Shown: positions 23,001-35,535, counted from the stretch's first letter. The stretch: DNA of 64,000 nucleotides from Phlebopus portentosus (GCA_037892935.1 JAYXKI010000011.1:310001-374000), one strand, 5' to 3'. Notes: generated by a model not told the origin, from the sequence alone. Numbers and translations: made by a program.

Positions 23001-23495
23001 ATGAGTGGTTCAAACCAATCAGGGAAATCAACGAGATCGGAACCCGTAAAGAAAAGTACTGGAATTTTCGGTTTCTCTAAAGGTCAGAAGAAGGGACCGC
23101 CACAGCCACAGGCTAGTACCGTCATATCGTGTAAACATGATAGCTTTAATTTGATACCTATACTGACATCGATCAATGATACATAAGCTCCAAAGAAGAA
23201 GCCCTCTGGTCACACAAATTCTCCGCTGCTAAAAATCACTACTCAGAAATCATTAGGTGCAGATGAGCAACACACACATGCTTCTCCTAAAGATACGGCA
23301 GTCGGAAACACACGGGATCAGAGCCCGAAGAATAATGTTACATCGTGGTTGAGCACTATAGCAGAAGATGATCCAGACAACAATGCAAAGGGGGCAACTG
23401 AACACAACAAAAATGCTGCTGGACAAGGTGTGCGTGCCGCTGGAGCTGTATCCCCCAAAGCACCAGCTTCAATTGGCAGGTCCGAGAGGGTCTGA
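23001..23495 (+). CDS. Small Ser/Lys-rich orphan protein, possibly truncated
   Basis: Two exons (23001-23115 and 23188-23495) join in phase to 140 residues. The product starts 'MSGSNQSGKSTRSEPVKKST', contains 'GIFGFSKGQKKGPPQ', 'ATPKKKPSGH' and 'SPKNNVTSWLSTIAED', and ends 'SIGRSERV'. It is basic, Ser/Lys/Pro-rich and predicted disordered, with no domain I recognise. The sequence downstream to about 24200 keeps the same composition ('RISFAESPKALSDTSN', 'GQREGRARSAASEHRRAKEE') but is broken by many stops. The present ORF may therefore be the 5' remnant of a longer gene. The clean intron argues for real coding; the decayed surroundings argue against. Confidence 0.4.
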
Positions 23496-24938
23496 GAATA
23501 AGCTTTGCTGAGAGTCCCAAAGCACTCTCGGACACATCAAACACAGCCGCGGTATGGCCAAAATCGAAAGCAAGGTTTCGATATGGCTAGTATCGGAAAG
23601 ACGGGCCAGCGTGAAGGAAGGGCTCGTAGTGCTGCATCTGAACATAGGCGGGCCAAGGAGGAAAAAGTATGAACCAAGTCGCAGACAAGTAGGACCCCCA
23701 ATGTCGCCAGTGAAATCCAGGGAAAAGCTCAGTTAATACTAGCGTCATGTCTATGAACATGAGGATAAAGTGCCTTCCGGAATTACAGGACAGCTGGGGG
23801 ACAGGGCGCCAAGTCTTGCAGCACCAAAAGAAGAGAATTGATCTCGTGCTGAAAAGTCAAGTCAGAGTGATAGAGCCGGGGGAATGAAAGACACAGTGCC
23901 ACCAATTGAAACTAGTAGGAGAAGCGAAGCTGACAAAAATCACATTCTGATCAGACCTGCGAATGAGGGAGATGGTCTCTTCACCCAAGGTTATTCCGAA
24001 TGCTTGCAGCAAGACCCCCAAGATAGTCCAGTAGAAGATGGAGGTAATGGCAGAGTTGAAGGTAGAGACAGATCGGGAAGAGGCATGGAAAGCGCTGTGT
24101 GACACAACATCGGGCACGATACGGTTGCAGTGGAAAATCAATACCAGGACAGGAACATTTAAGAGCGATGAAGAAAGGGAGGAGGAGACAGAAGTGAGGT
24201 CACGTAAACAGTGACATAAAGACCATAGCTCAAGTGACTCCGGCTTCAAACTCAAGTAGAACAGAACTTCTCCGTCAGAGTCCCATTCCTCCTATAAACT
24301 TTTGCGGAAGCCGAGGAGGGACACTGTCAGTTTGAGGAAGATGACAGATTACGAGAAAGAGACAACAGTCACAAAGCATTGTCACAGTAGACGTGGCTCG
24401 AAGCGTAGACGCGACTCAGAGAACTGAGCTAGTTTGTAGGTCATAAGTAAATCAGTCCTTCTCAATGATAGTTTACCCTGCGTGGGCCTTTCAGGTCCTT
24501 GATTTTCCTTTGTTAGGTGTGCATTGACGAATGTAAGACCAAATGAAAGTTGCACCTTCTGGACCAATCGATGATAGCCCGAGCTCCCTCCCTCCTTATT
24601 CGCATCCGAAGTGATGAACCACATATCTTTCCCGCCGTAAACATAAAATGACAGTCCTATTTGCTCGTTCATGCCTCAATCAAGCCACACCTCAACGACC
24701 TCACGGAAGTCAGAATCTTGACTGAATAGAGTAAATATGCCATAGACAGACTTCTATAGAGACCATGAGCAAGTGCTAAACCTACACCTCAGTCACGTCT
24801 TGTCGGGTTACAATGACCGATAATAAACCACTTTCAGTGGCACCTATCGTTCTGTGTGTACCGTCGGTAATTTTATCGACAGTTTATAAGTTGCTAAGTG
24901 ATGGGCACGTGTCATGTCAACTTGAAAGAGTGGATGTC
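23496..24938. other. Decayed coding-like sequence
   Basis: Stretches of Ser/Lys/Glu-rich sequence continue the style of the orphan gene at 23001-23495 but are interrupted by many stops in every frame. A 96-codon minus-strand frame with an ATG at 24672 has no recognisable motif, and I do not call it a gene. Confidence 0.35.
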
Positions 24939-27001
24939 CTATGAAATAAGAGTTGCAATCTCCTCTGGTATGACCGGTTTCGTGTTCCTCCAACTTTCAA
25001 TCCAGCCAGCGCGGGCACCTTCCTTGTCTTCCGCAGAGGGTAGAGCGAAGACCGCTGTGACGAACCAAGCGTCCTTCTCACTCGCCGGGATGTCGACGAG
25101 AAGCACCGGTAGTACTGTTCGCGCCTCTACCAAGTTCGAGTTCGCATCGAGACGTATGACTTCGCCTTTCCTCTGAGGCTGGCCGGAACCTTCAAGGGCG
25201 AGAATCCCTGACGCGCCTGCGCGAGATGCCGCTCGCGCCGCATTCCCGGACTCGGAAAGGCCGAAGTCTTCTGAGTTCTCCGTGATGGGATCTAAATGAC
25301 GGCCGTCCCGACGCTGACCATAAATAGCGAATCCGCCTTCTGCAGCACGCACTCTACGACCTGCCTTTACGCGATGGACACGTAAGTGCCAGAGTGGCGC
25401 GGCCGCGCTCGGTGGAACAAGCCAAGTCTCGACTTCGACATCAGGCCAAGGCAGCCACCTTGAACGTAGCCACGTAACCCCATCCTTCCCAGTTTCAAAA
25501 CGTGCATCGAGTGTGACCCGTCGCTGACGCCAAAACTCAAGCGCAGGATCTGTCTCAATGTCGCAAAGCGCGAGCGCAGAATCTGGAGCAGCCTCGGCGA
25601 GCGTGCCTATTCCGACGGGAACACTGTACCCGAAGGCACTCGAATACGCAAACTTCCCGTACTTCGCTGCGCTCTGTTTGAGGGCGTAACTGCATTGCTG
25701 GCCTGATGAGAGGATATACGTATGTCCGCCTCTATTCGTTGCAATGTGCAAGGGTCGTTTGAGGATTTGAACAGTTTCTCGAAGGCTCTCCGGATATGGT
25801 TCCTCCTTTGCGGCCCAGAAAGGATGTGTAGGAGGAAGGGCGAGCGTCACAAAGGACTTGCAACACCAGTATGGCGATCCAGGGGAATTATAATTCTCCG
25901 TCATATTGTAGTTGGGATAGTTGAACCCAATTGTAAGAGTACCATCCGGATTGAAAGCGCCAGGCTGCTTTGCCCAATAGCTGATATTACGCAACTGAAG
26001 GCCTTTAACAGCACCCCATGTGAGTGGTGGAGGCAGCTCGACGTCTGCAAAGGCCAAAGCTCCCCAGAAAGACGATTGGGCAAAGCGATATGTCATGCTG
26101 CGCCCGAAGGGAATAGCACGGCCTGGTATCAAAGAAATGTTAACTTTCAGCCGCAACAGTCGGAACCTGTGATTACCTTCGTGATCAAAGTAGCGAACAA
26201 AGTCAGCAGCAAATGCACTTGCACGTCGTCTGTATTCTTCACATCGTTCCGGATCCTCATTCCGCATCAGCTTAGAATATACCAGCTGGGCAAATTGGAT
26301 GGCAAAGGAAGAAGAATAGTAGTCAAATTGGCAGACGGTCTCCGGGCCGTCACGGGACCATCCATCGCCGACGTAAAAGGTATCCAGGTGATCCAAGTCA
26401 GCTTTCATCCGAGCCGCATCGAAGCGGGCCGAACCAGCTCTAGCAAGTCCAAGATTCGCAAACACCTTTGCGACAGTTCAGATTAGTAACAGGCCAAAAT
26501 CATGGAAGGATTCACTCACGCGGAACCAGAGCCAATTCGTGTCGGGCATCTGCTTGTCGTTCATACTTCCAAGCCAGTTTTCGAAGTGAGTTTTGGACTC
26601 CTGAGGGAGAGGATCCCAAAGTTGCTCTTTGGCCACTGAGATTGCAAATCCGATGGCGGAGCATTCGACCATACGCTGATCCTTGTCCCGCATATTGCCC
26701 CAGTATTCAGCATGGTTTGGGTCCGTTCCGCTAGAAAAGCCGCGAACCCATCGTTCCGTGCCGGGATAACTTCCTCCCCTGCTAACAGCGACGACAGACC
26801 CCAAATGGGACGCGAGAATCCCTCAAGCTGCGCAGCAGTTTCATCGTAGTGAGTCGCCGTGTCTCCAAGATGGATAAGTGCACCGCCTGGAGAGGTATGA
26901 GGTGCAAGAGCGTCAAGTAAACCGATGAGGAAAGCCTGAAGCTCCTCTCGGCTCTCAACTGGGTTCGATGCGAATGGAGAGACACTAGCAGCTGCTGGCA
27001 T
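24939..27001 (-). CDS. DUF2264 domain protein (putative glycoside-active, unknown)
   Basis: A fungal/bacterial DUF2264 family member, predicted to have an (alpha/alpha)6-barrel-like fold; the reaction is not established. The ATG at 26999-27001 starts '[20 protein letters not shown]', followed by '[20 protein letters not shown]', '[15 protein letters not shown]', '[13 protein letters not shown]', '[13 protein letters not shown]' and '[10 protein letters not shown]'. An intron at about 26466-26519 leads into '[12 protein letters not shown]', then '[10 protein letters not shown]', '[12 protein letters not shown]', '[20 protein letters not shown]' and '[17 protein letters not shown]', the conserved core. 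The C-terminal beta-rich half ends at 24939. At 26776-26779 a run of four C (plus strand) shifts the frame between 'LLAG' and '[10 protein letters not shown]'. A fifth C restores the family motif LLAGGG, so a deletion or sequence error is likely. The restored length is about 660 residues. Confidence 0.8.
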
Positions 27002-28750
27002 GACGGTCCGCAACCAACTGGTGACTTTGGTATTTCCGTCCTTATACGCTGCAGTCGAAAGTCCTTCGGCCCGAGCGGACCGTTCATCAATTCTGCCGTA
27101 GCGCCATCGAAAAACAACCGACAACCCGCGGTCGCCTCTCCTACCATCGATTCACAAAGCATCAAGCCACTTCAAGTTGTGCTTGGCTTCCTCGAGAAGA
27201 CTTGAACGTTGGGACTCTAGCAAGAAGTCCACCCCAACTAACGTTCCGCGCGCGAACAAGCCCTGACCTGACACTCGAGGATCGCATTGAATATAGGATT
27301 CTAGCTATTACCAGGTCGTCCACATATGCCAGGTGGCATCGTACTGGCCTGTGGTAAGTAAATTTGCGAGAGAAAGAAAGTCGGAACGATACCTTGTCAG
27401 AAAGGAATCGTTCTGGGAGGCACGTGAGGAATGACCTACCCTAATCAAACCAGCTGAGCTAGAAATTTTGTAAGCAAACCAACTTCGACACTTTGATCCA
27501 GGGTGGATTAGACGGAAAAGTCCCTTGAGGTAGATATGGTAATTTGTGCATGAGCTCGCCGTTTGTTACATTTTAGAGTCTGGGATGGTTCGGAAATTTC
27601 AATATCCAGAGAGGAACCTGAGCGCCCGAAAAGTCGGTCATCCACTCCGGGATCTTCCATATCTGGCATTTCAACCTTTGCCTCTAACCACTAGGAGCAG
27701 CAACCAGTTATTCCTGGTTATTCCCAGACTAGCTGCGGATCACCTTCGATAAATAATGCATTGCAAGTACCGCTAAGAGGCGCTAAGAGTGGTGGTGATG
27801 CGGATACTTGACAGCGAATCTATGATCCCTGATGCGCAATCCTTTGCGCGCGAGCCGAGCAAATCCCTCACTACATCTCATTCGCTTGACGTTCAACACG
27901 TGCAAGTGAGGCAATGGCTAGCATATATGAACAGCGCCCTCTGACAGCTTTGATCTCGTCGCTGTTGTACTCCATCTTCCGTGTTCTGTGATCTAATCCG
28001 CGCCCAACGACTCAGTAACGAGGCAACGTTGAAAGCTCATCTCGACTTTTCGTGATATTATTGTTGATCCTGAACATCGATCGTTTCCGAGACCGATTAT
28101 GACTGTGAGGCTCCTCTTCAACATACAGTTTTAGGAGAAGAGAGACATTTCTTCCGATGTTTCGACTTCATTGGCACCAGCTTCCGAGACACAGTTGATT
28201 TCCGCCCAGTTTCAATGTCACTCCCTTGCCGACGCCAAAATTCTTTCCGGGCGCGCTCTAGAGCTTCCTTGTTCATTCTACGTTGAGATTTGAGATCGCT
28301 GGGCTGACTGAATCCAACTTTTGACAGCCGCCACGCGAGGTGTTCACAGTTGCTACTCCGTCGCATCAGGATCCTAACGCTCAGCGCCAGTAAGTCAAAG
28401 ATTCATCGCCTCCTGATTAAACAACCAGGTACTCACTGATATTCATATTAAAACACTGCAGATTTGACAGATTGACCCAGGACTCCCAGACACTCTTTGG
28501 TTTGCCTTCCCAGACATCCTCGCCTGCCCTCTTCTACGCTCCGCAGCAACCGAACCTCAGTCCTGGAACTTTTTCGTCCCCATCGTACTCGGGAAGCTTT
28601 TCTCCATCTTTAAAAGACTTAACTAAGGATTCTTCTTTGGGTACACCAGTTGCAACGACGCTATTGCAGGCGACCAACGTTTCCCCACTGTCTCCTTCGG
28701 AAAAGTCCTCTGTACCACCTTACGCGTCTCCCTCATCAGAAAAAGCAAAC
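27002..28750. other. Divergent intergenic region with one doubtful minus-strand ORF
   Basis: About 1.7 kb between the divergent DUF2264 and PLAC8 genes. A minus-strand frame at 28118-28366 begins with ATG and encodes 82 basic residues ('NKEALERARKEFWRRQ') with no family I recognise. It may be a small gene or chance. Nothing else is supported. The sequence just upstream of 28751 stays open in the PLAC8 frame without an ATG and is read as 5' UTR. Confidence 0.4.
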
Positions 28751-29532
28751 ATGCAGCAAGGAAATTTCGATCCCAAGTACAACTCTAACATCATGCCGCC
28801 CGCGCCAGCATACGGATACCCTGGCCAGCAGCCTCAGCCATATGGTCAACCACAACCGCAAATGTCGCCTCCGCCTCTGATGCAACAACCAATGCCAAGC
28901 ACGCGTGCTGTACAGACCATGCAGCCTGCCCCGGCTCCTGGAATGGATATTCGGAACGTCAAGGATATTCCTCGCGATGGCAACGGAGAGCGCGAATGGA
29001 GCCACGGATGCTCTGAGTGCTTTGATGACTGTGGAACTTGTGAGTTCTATTTTTCTTTTGACACCGCCTTGATATCTGATCACTTTTTTGTTTGGTTCCA
29101 GGCTTCTTCGGTTGGTGTTGTCCATGCATGCTATACTCGCAGATCCAGACTCGCTACAACCATCTCGAGTCGCGCGGTACTCCTCATCCGGACGGAGGAG
29201 ACTCATTCGGAGGGGACTGCTTCCTTCACTGCCTGCTCAGTTCTTGTTTGTCTGCCGGTTGGGTTCTTCAGGTATGCTTTCTTCTCATCAACGACTGTAC
29301 TAGCCACTAAATTTGATCACAGATCGGCCAAAGACAGTCCGTTCGCCAACGCTATCGCATTCGCGGAAACGGCTGCGGCGATTGCATGTTGGCTTGGTGC
29401 TGCACGCCGTGCGAGCTGACTCAAGTATCGCGCGAGCTCGAGTTGGAAGAGCGCTCGTTCATCGGCGCGGCCGCCATTCAACAACCGCCTATGTCAAGTC
29501 ACACACCGAGCGCTTTCCCCGAGAAGCCCTGA
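28751..29532 (+). CDS. PLAC8-family cysteine-rich membrane protein
   Basis: Three exons (28751-29039, 29102-29271, 29323-29532) join to 222 residues in frame. The Pro/Gln-rich N-terminus ('YGYPGQQPQPYGQPQPQ') precedes the PLAC8 domain: 'HGCSECFDDCGTC', 'FFGWCCPCMLYSQIQTRYNH', 'GGDCFLHCLLSSCLSAGWVLQ', then 'RQRYRIRGNGCGDCMLAWCC', 'TPCELTQVSREL' and 'EE'. The CCxxC and CxxC clusters and the 'RxRYxIxGxxxxDC' signature are diagnostic. Family members sit in the plasma membrane and are linked to cadmium resistance (plant PCR) and cell-size control (plant FW2.2). The fungal role is not established. The ATG at 28751 is chosen because the frame upstream has no ATG; a longer N-terminus from an unseen exon is possible. 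Confidence 0.85.
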
Positions 29533-29964
29533 ATCTGAGACGTGCTACAAATACTGACGCACTTCCGAGTTGGATAAATGTGGCTTTCTTCTTGATATAT
29601 ATTTATATTTTGACAGGATACTTTTTACTATGTATGGGACCGTTCCTTTGTTTGTATTTTCTTGTTAAAGTATACTTTTCTTCGCGTCTTTAAGCTATCA
29701 TTTTGGTATTTCAGGAAACTTCCTTTCTCATTTTGTGATGACGGAGATGACAGAGGGGTTTACCGAGGCGCCGCTTTAAAAACGAAGTGAGGCATGGCAT
29801 GGCCGAATCCTGTCCATCATGCAACCATCATCGCCCTTAAGTTCACAGCATTTGATTCTCCCAGTTCATCCTGATCGAGGCAGAAAATGGGAAACTGGTT
29901 CGGACGGCCTTTGGTAAAACCTTCAACTTCTACATGACAACATACAAGCTTACACCCTTGTGTT
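29533..29964. other. Intergenic region upstream of the TPR-CHAT gene
   Basis: About 430 bases. It includes an AT-rich PLAC8 3' UTR and the likely 5' end of the TPR-CHAT gene. An ATG at 29819 opens 32 codons that might form a first exon, but no splice join to the repeats keeps the frame. Confidence 0.4.
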
Positions 29965-32900
29965 GTGCAAGGAATTGGAGTCGATCGGCGATCAGCTTTG
30001 GAAGAAAGGGACGACACTGATGTGTTTAAAGTTATCCCTGCTCTAGCGACATACTCAATGGAACGTTTCGAGCAGTCCGGTAATAAGGAAGATCTTGACT
30101 TAACGATAGTCCTCGACGAATTCATACTTAACTCTCGTCCTTCCGGTCACCCCGATCGTTGGAGCTCATTGCATAACATTGCGATGTCGCTGCAGCGTCG
30201 TTACGAGCGTTATGAAGACTTGGTGGGTTTAGAAAAAGCGATTGATTTATGTCGTGATTCCGTTGCTCTCTGCACTGAAGGGCATCTCGGCCGTCCCAAG
30301 TCATTGAGCAACCTCGGAACTTCCCTATTGGCTCGTTTCAGACTAGAAGGACGGGATGAAGATCTCGAAGAGTCGATTTTCACTTTGTCGTGCCGCTCTT
30401 GATTGCAGTCCTGCCGGTCACCAAGCCCATTCCGTCTCACTTAATAACCTTGCGGGCGCTTTGTTAGCTCAATTTACGCATAGTGGAAGGAGTCAGGACC
30501 TTGACGAATCCATTACACTCTACCGTATCATACTGGACCTTCGCCCTGAAGGTCACTCTGCACGTCCCAACTCCCTCAGCAACCTTGCATCTTCGCTCTT
30601 GACCCGATTTGGATATAGCGGAAAGAACGAGGATCTTGAAGAATCCGTAGCTCTGCATCGTGATCTTTACCCTGAAGGCCATCCAAATCGTCCTTACTCG
30701 CTGAACAGTCTTGCTCTTGCGCTGTCAACCAGATTTGAACAGCGTGGGACGATTGAAGACCTCCATGAATCAATCGCAATCCTACGTACGGCATTGGATC
30801 TTCACCCTGACGGCCACTTTGGTCGTTCCAACACACTGAATAACCTAGCGAACTCTCTATGGACGCGCTTCACACAGAGCGGAACGAGCGAAGACCTAGA
30901 TGAAGCCATCGAGCTGCACGGTATTGCTTTGAATCTTCGTCCTGATGGTCACTATGCTCGTGGCAGTTTGCTTACCAATCTTGCCTCTTGCCTTTTGGTT
31001 CGCTTTGAGCGTAGTGGAAATGTTGCGGACCTTGACAGCTCAATTGCGCTGCACCGTTCTGCAGTGGATCTTCAACCTATTGGGCATCATCATCGGGCCA
31101 GTTCATTAACCAACCTCGGAAGCTCGCTTTTAACGCGGTTCGAGCAGATAGGAGAAGCGAAAGATCTTGATGAAGCAGTGGACGTCTACCGGGTTGCACT
31201 GGATATTTTTCCAAATGAACATCCGCAACGTTCCATGGCATTGAATAACCTCGCAAGTGCTCTCTCAACCCGCTATAGACATACGGGTCAGATTGAAGAT
31301 CTTGACGAGTCCATTTCTCTGTCCCGAGCCGCAGTAAAACTTCGCCCTTATGGTCATCCGGATCGTGCCATGTCACTCAACAATCTTGCTAACTCGCTTT
31401 TAGCTTGCTTCACTAGAGATGGCAAGCGTGAGGATCTCGATGAAGCAATCACTCTACATCGTGACGCACTTGATCTCTATTCCGTTGGACACCCGAATCA
31501 CGTTAGTTCGCTTGATAATCTTTCAGTCCTACTTTCTGCCCGTTTTCAGCAGAGCGGGAGGCACGAAGATTTAGACGAGTCAATATCTCTAAGTCGTGCA
31601 GCCATGAAGCTCCTGCCAGAGGATCACATTGATCGTTTTATTAAAATGCAGAACCTTGCTGCGTCCCTTCAGAATCGTTTCAGAAGCAATGCAAGTAGCG
31701 AGGATCTTGACGAATCAATTGTTCTCCTTCGTTCTGCCTCAATACTCTGCCCCTCCAATCATCCTGATCGTCCAATCGTGCTCGACAATCTTGCAAATTC
31801 CCTAGCAACTCGGTTTAGACAGAGCAATAGGGATGAAGATCTTGATCAGTCAATTGAGCTGCATCGTACTTCGTTGAGCGTTTACCCGGATGGCCACCCT
31901 GATCGTCCAGTGACATTGAATCTTCTTGGAGGCCGCCTCTTAGCTCGGTTCAGGCATAGGCTGAAAGATGAAGATCTTGACGAGTCAATCTCCACGCATC
32001 ATGTGGCACTAGACTTGTACTCCGATGGTCATCCATTTCGCTCCGACTGTCTCAACAATCTTGCAAATTCGCTTTTTGCCCGCTACGAAAAGAGCGGGAG
32101 AGACGAAGACCTCGAAAGATCTATTAAACTGCATCGTGCTGCTTTGAAGCTTCGCGCTGATGGGCATCCACTTCGTTCCAGTTCACTAAACAATCTTGCG
32201 AATTCTCTTTTAACTCGCTTTGAGAAGAGCGGAAGAAGGAAGGACCTTATCAAGTCCATTGCGTTGTTCCGTGCCTCGCTAAAACTTCAACCCATCGGTT
32301 ACCCTGATCATTCTACTTCACTAAGCAACCTCGCAATTTCTCTGTCAATTCGCTTTGAGAAAGAAGGTCCTGCAGAGGTTTTCGAGGAATGCATGCAATG
32401 TTTGGAGCTTGCATGCACTCACAAATTCTCTTCTCTCTTAGTACGTCTACAAATAGCCCAGCATTGGATATCGCTTGCTCGAGCTCGCGATCACAGCTCA
32501 ACCAGGAATGCTTACAAGACAGCTGTAAGGCTTCTTCGGCGTGCTATCACGATTCGACCCACATTGTCCACACAGCATGAATTACTCGGCAGCGACATTC
32601 GCTTTCTAAGGCTGGCAGTGGATGCGGCCTCGTATGCCATAGAGAAAGGCGACCTCCCTGAGGCCGTAGAACTTCTGGAACAGGGTAGAGCCTTGATTTG
32701 GTCACAGATGCGAGGAGGTAGAACACCGCTTGACCGGCTGGAAGAGGTCAATAAATCATGTGCCACCAGATTTCGGGACGTCAGCCATCGCTTGGAGGTT
32801 CTCATAACATTGTCAGCGTCGCATCCGTCCAGTCCAAATTTGGGAGGAGTGGATACGAGTGAAATGGAGCAATCAATCGAAGATATGTTATCGGACATGC

Positions 32901-34045
32901 GGCGACTCTCAGGGGAGCAAGAATCAATCATTTCCGAAATTCGACAATTGCCTGGATTCGAAGATTTCCTAGAAGCAGCTCCGTTTGCAACTCTGCAGCA
33001 ATCAGCCCAGGACGGGCCCATTATCATTATTAACCATAGCGAATATCGATGCGATGCTCTGATTGTCCTTTCCAAAATGGAGGTTCCCTGTGTCTGCGTT
33101 CCGCTGGACGGAGACTGGTATGAAGACGGAATTAACTTATGCAACGAGCTCGTAAGAACGCGCCTGAAATCCAAAGTACGCTCTGCTAAATACGACAAGA
33201 CACTTCGCCGAGTGTTAGAGGTGCTTTGGGAGAGAGTTGTCTGCAAGGTTGTTCGGAAGCTAAAAGAGTTGGGCATTGGAGAAGGGTCCCGTATTTGGTG
33301 GTGCCCAACGTCAGCGTTGCCTTTTCTTCCTTTCCATGCAGCAGGCCCTTACAAGGGTACAGATGGCAGCACGCGATACCTTCTGGATGACTATATTTCG
33401 TCTTACATGCCGACCCTTCGATCACTCATCAGTGCGCGTTCCGAGATTCAGAAGAGAGGCGAGAGGATGCTCTTCGTTGGTGACATGGAACTTCCCGCAG
33501 CCAAGAGAGAAGGCTTAACGATAAAAAAGTGGAGACAGGTCGACAAGCTTTTGGTGGGAAAATATGCTACTCGCGATGCGGTCATAAGCGCTCTCCGCGA
33601 CGTGGAATGGGTACACTTTACATGTCATGGTATCCTAGATCCTGAGCCATTCAATTCGTCCTTCAAGCTCTTTGACGGCCGATTAACATTGCTCGACATC
33701 GCTCGCTCGCGACTACCAAATGCAGAATTTGCCTTCCTTTCCGCTTGCCATACCGCGGAACAAGCACCTAACGTAGTCTTCGATGAAGTACTCAATCTCG
33801 CCGCGGCAATACAATTCTGCGGATTCCGGAGTGTTGTGGGAACGATGTGGCAGTTGCTTGATAAGGATGGTCCGTTCCTTGCTGATAACGTGTACAGACG
33901 TCTAACGGATGACTCGGACGGGGAGGAGTTCAAGTTTAAGAGAGCTGCCGCCGGGGTTCGCGAAGCTGCATTGGGATTGAGAGATAGGGGAGAAAAGGGT
34001 CTCAAAGTAGAGAGATGGGTTAATCTCGTACACATAGGGGCTTGA
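29965..34045 (+). CDS. TPR-repeat protein with C-terminal CHAT (caspase-like) domain
   Basis: A large cytosolic-type protein (about 1,350 residues) of the TPR-CHAT class common in Agaricomycetes. The N-terminal two thirds hold about 17 tandem units of about 45 residues with consensus 'DLDESIxLHRxALxLxPxGH', then 'PxRxxSLNNLAxSLxxRF' and 'xxSGxxE', typical of fungal TPR arrays. A helical linker ('EAVELLEQGRALIWSQMRGG', 'RRLSGEQESIISEIRQLPGF') leads to the CHAT domain from about 33000. It ends with the caspase-type dyad: His in 'VHFTCHG' (about 33609-33629) and Cys in 'FLSACHTAEQ' (about 33736-33765), followed by 'GFRSVVGTMWQLLDKDGP'. A proteolytic role is inferred from the dyad; the substrate and trigger are unknown. 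The frame shifts at 30377-30380, where one T too many splits 'EESI' from 'SLCRAAL'. The true start is uncertain: the first in-frame ATG is at 30058, or an upstream exon exists. Confidence 0.85.
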
Positions 34046-35535
34046 CCGAGTAACTCACCTTGTAATGAAGTGAAAACATGAAGCTTGATCGCCTATCAAC
34101 GTTTGTTTGCATCCTAGATGCAAAACGAGAATGTGCGGGCGGACATGCCGTAAAACCGAAGCAAGCAAAGTTATTGACTAGACATTGCTTTCAGTCTGAG
34201 ATGCATAGTACAAGACATAAAATCAGCATAAGTCGCAGGCCTGCGGAGGGTTCTGATATTCTACATACAACTTCACAACCCCATCCTGATACTTACTATG
34301 CCAGGAAAAGAGAGTGAGGGCCTCTTGGAATACAGTCATAACTACCTTGACCTAACTATTGACCCGACTGATTTCGTTTTTGGGGGATCTAGGGGAAGAA
34401 GAGATTTATCGGACGAACGAGAGGCGTCAGGAAGTTTCTAACTAGAGTACCGTGACTCGACGCAAGACCCAACAAAGTGATAACAAAGCAAACCAGAAAG
34501 CTAGTAGTTCCGGGAAGAAGAAACCGAAGGCTAAGACCGACGCGCGCTATCTTCCCAGATAATCCGAATCACGCAAAGGAGTTCACGTTGTATGAGTCTA
34601 AGATAGTAAATCATACTCGTAATTGTCTTGCTTATGTGTACGGTACGTAAGCCTAGAAGATGTTTCTTGGTGCACCATCCCGACGCCGTAAGGATGCACA
34701 ACGCGATCGCGCATGCAAGTTCCTGAGCTTCATGGCTCTAGTGACCATTAGCTTTGAAGCCCATACAAAAATAAGGCAATTAGGGGTTACCGTCCCGGAG
34801 ATTGCAGTAGCAATATGCGAATTTCGATAGAGATTTCTCTTGCCTCTCGGAGACTCTGTAGTTGACCCGTGGCAGGCATGCCTTGAAAATACCAGCAGAG
34901 AAAGTCCAAGAGAATTAGTTAACGGCATCTGCATCAAAAGGGCGGATGTGATGTGAGTAACAGTTTTCTAGGATGCAACGAGATTTTACTTCCCTAGTGG
35001 TCATAAGTGGTCCCATGGAATGATGCACGAGGGACCGAGGATGCTACGAAGTGTCTTCAGAATGTGAAAGATGTAACGACAGTAGCGATAAAGACAGCGG
35101 AAGGAATCAGAAAAGGATAGTCTGCTGCTACCAGCTCAGCACTACCACCAGACAAGACAGTTGGCAGAGTCGAGCAGGAACCGACTAAGCTTCTGAGGAC
35201 ATTGTGGCCATAAAGTTGGCCATCGGAATTTAACATAACAGTATACACGCGAGAAACAATTATGATCGATTTTAACAGATGTGACCTTGAGAGAACGTGG
35301 AGGAGAAGAGTAGTAAATAAATCATGATGTTGCCCTTTCGGGAGAAGCGCAAAGTCTTGGTCCGGAATTACTTCGAGATGATCCGGGATTTATCCTAAAC
35401 GGGCAGTTGAACCGGGACCATCACCCACAGACCCACAGACCAGTGAATACGACGAGTACGCATTTCATCCCTTGCAGCCACCATTATCAACGTCGACGCC
35501 GACGACGGCAACGAGCATAGTACTGTCGGCCAGAC
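34046..35535. other. Intergenic region, no supported gene
   Basis: About 1.5 kb between the TPR-CHAT and DCP1 genes with only short, motif-free frames on both strands. The last 150 bases are the presumed DCP1 promoter and 5' UTR. Confidence 0.45.

Noticed and set aside
24382..24672. A 96-codon minus-strand frame with an ATG
   Set aside because: It has no recognisable domain and no splice partners, and it sits in sequence that looks decayed.
25722..26486. A 254-codon open frame antisense to the DUF2264 gene
   Set aside because: It is an antisense shadow of a conserved domain; its translation shows no recognisable family.
28118..28366. An 82-codon basic minus-strand ORF upstream of the PLAC8 gene
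   Set aside because: It has an ATG and a helical, charged composition but no family or splicing evidence. It is noted in the intergenic entry and not called as a gene.
30100..32400. Regularly spaced near-identical DNA units suggesting a CRISPR array or satellite
   Set aside because: The spacing is about 135-140 bases and reflects the 45-residue TPR units of an open coding frame; there are no separate spacers.
32512..33276. A 254-codon open frame antisense to the TPR-CHAT gene
   Set aside because: It lies wholly opposite well-supported coding sequence, has no motif, and reflects codon bias of the sense strand.
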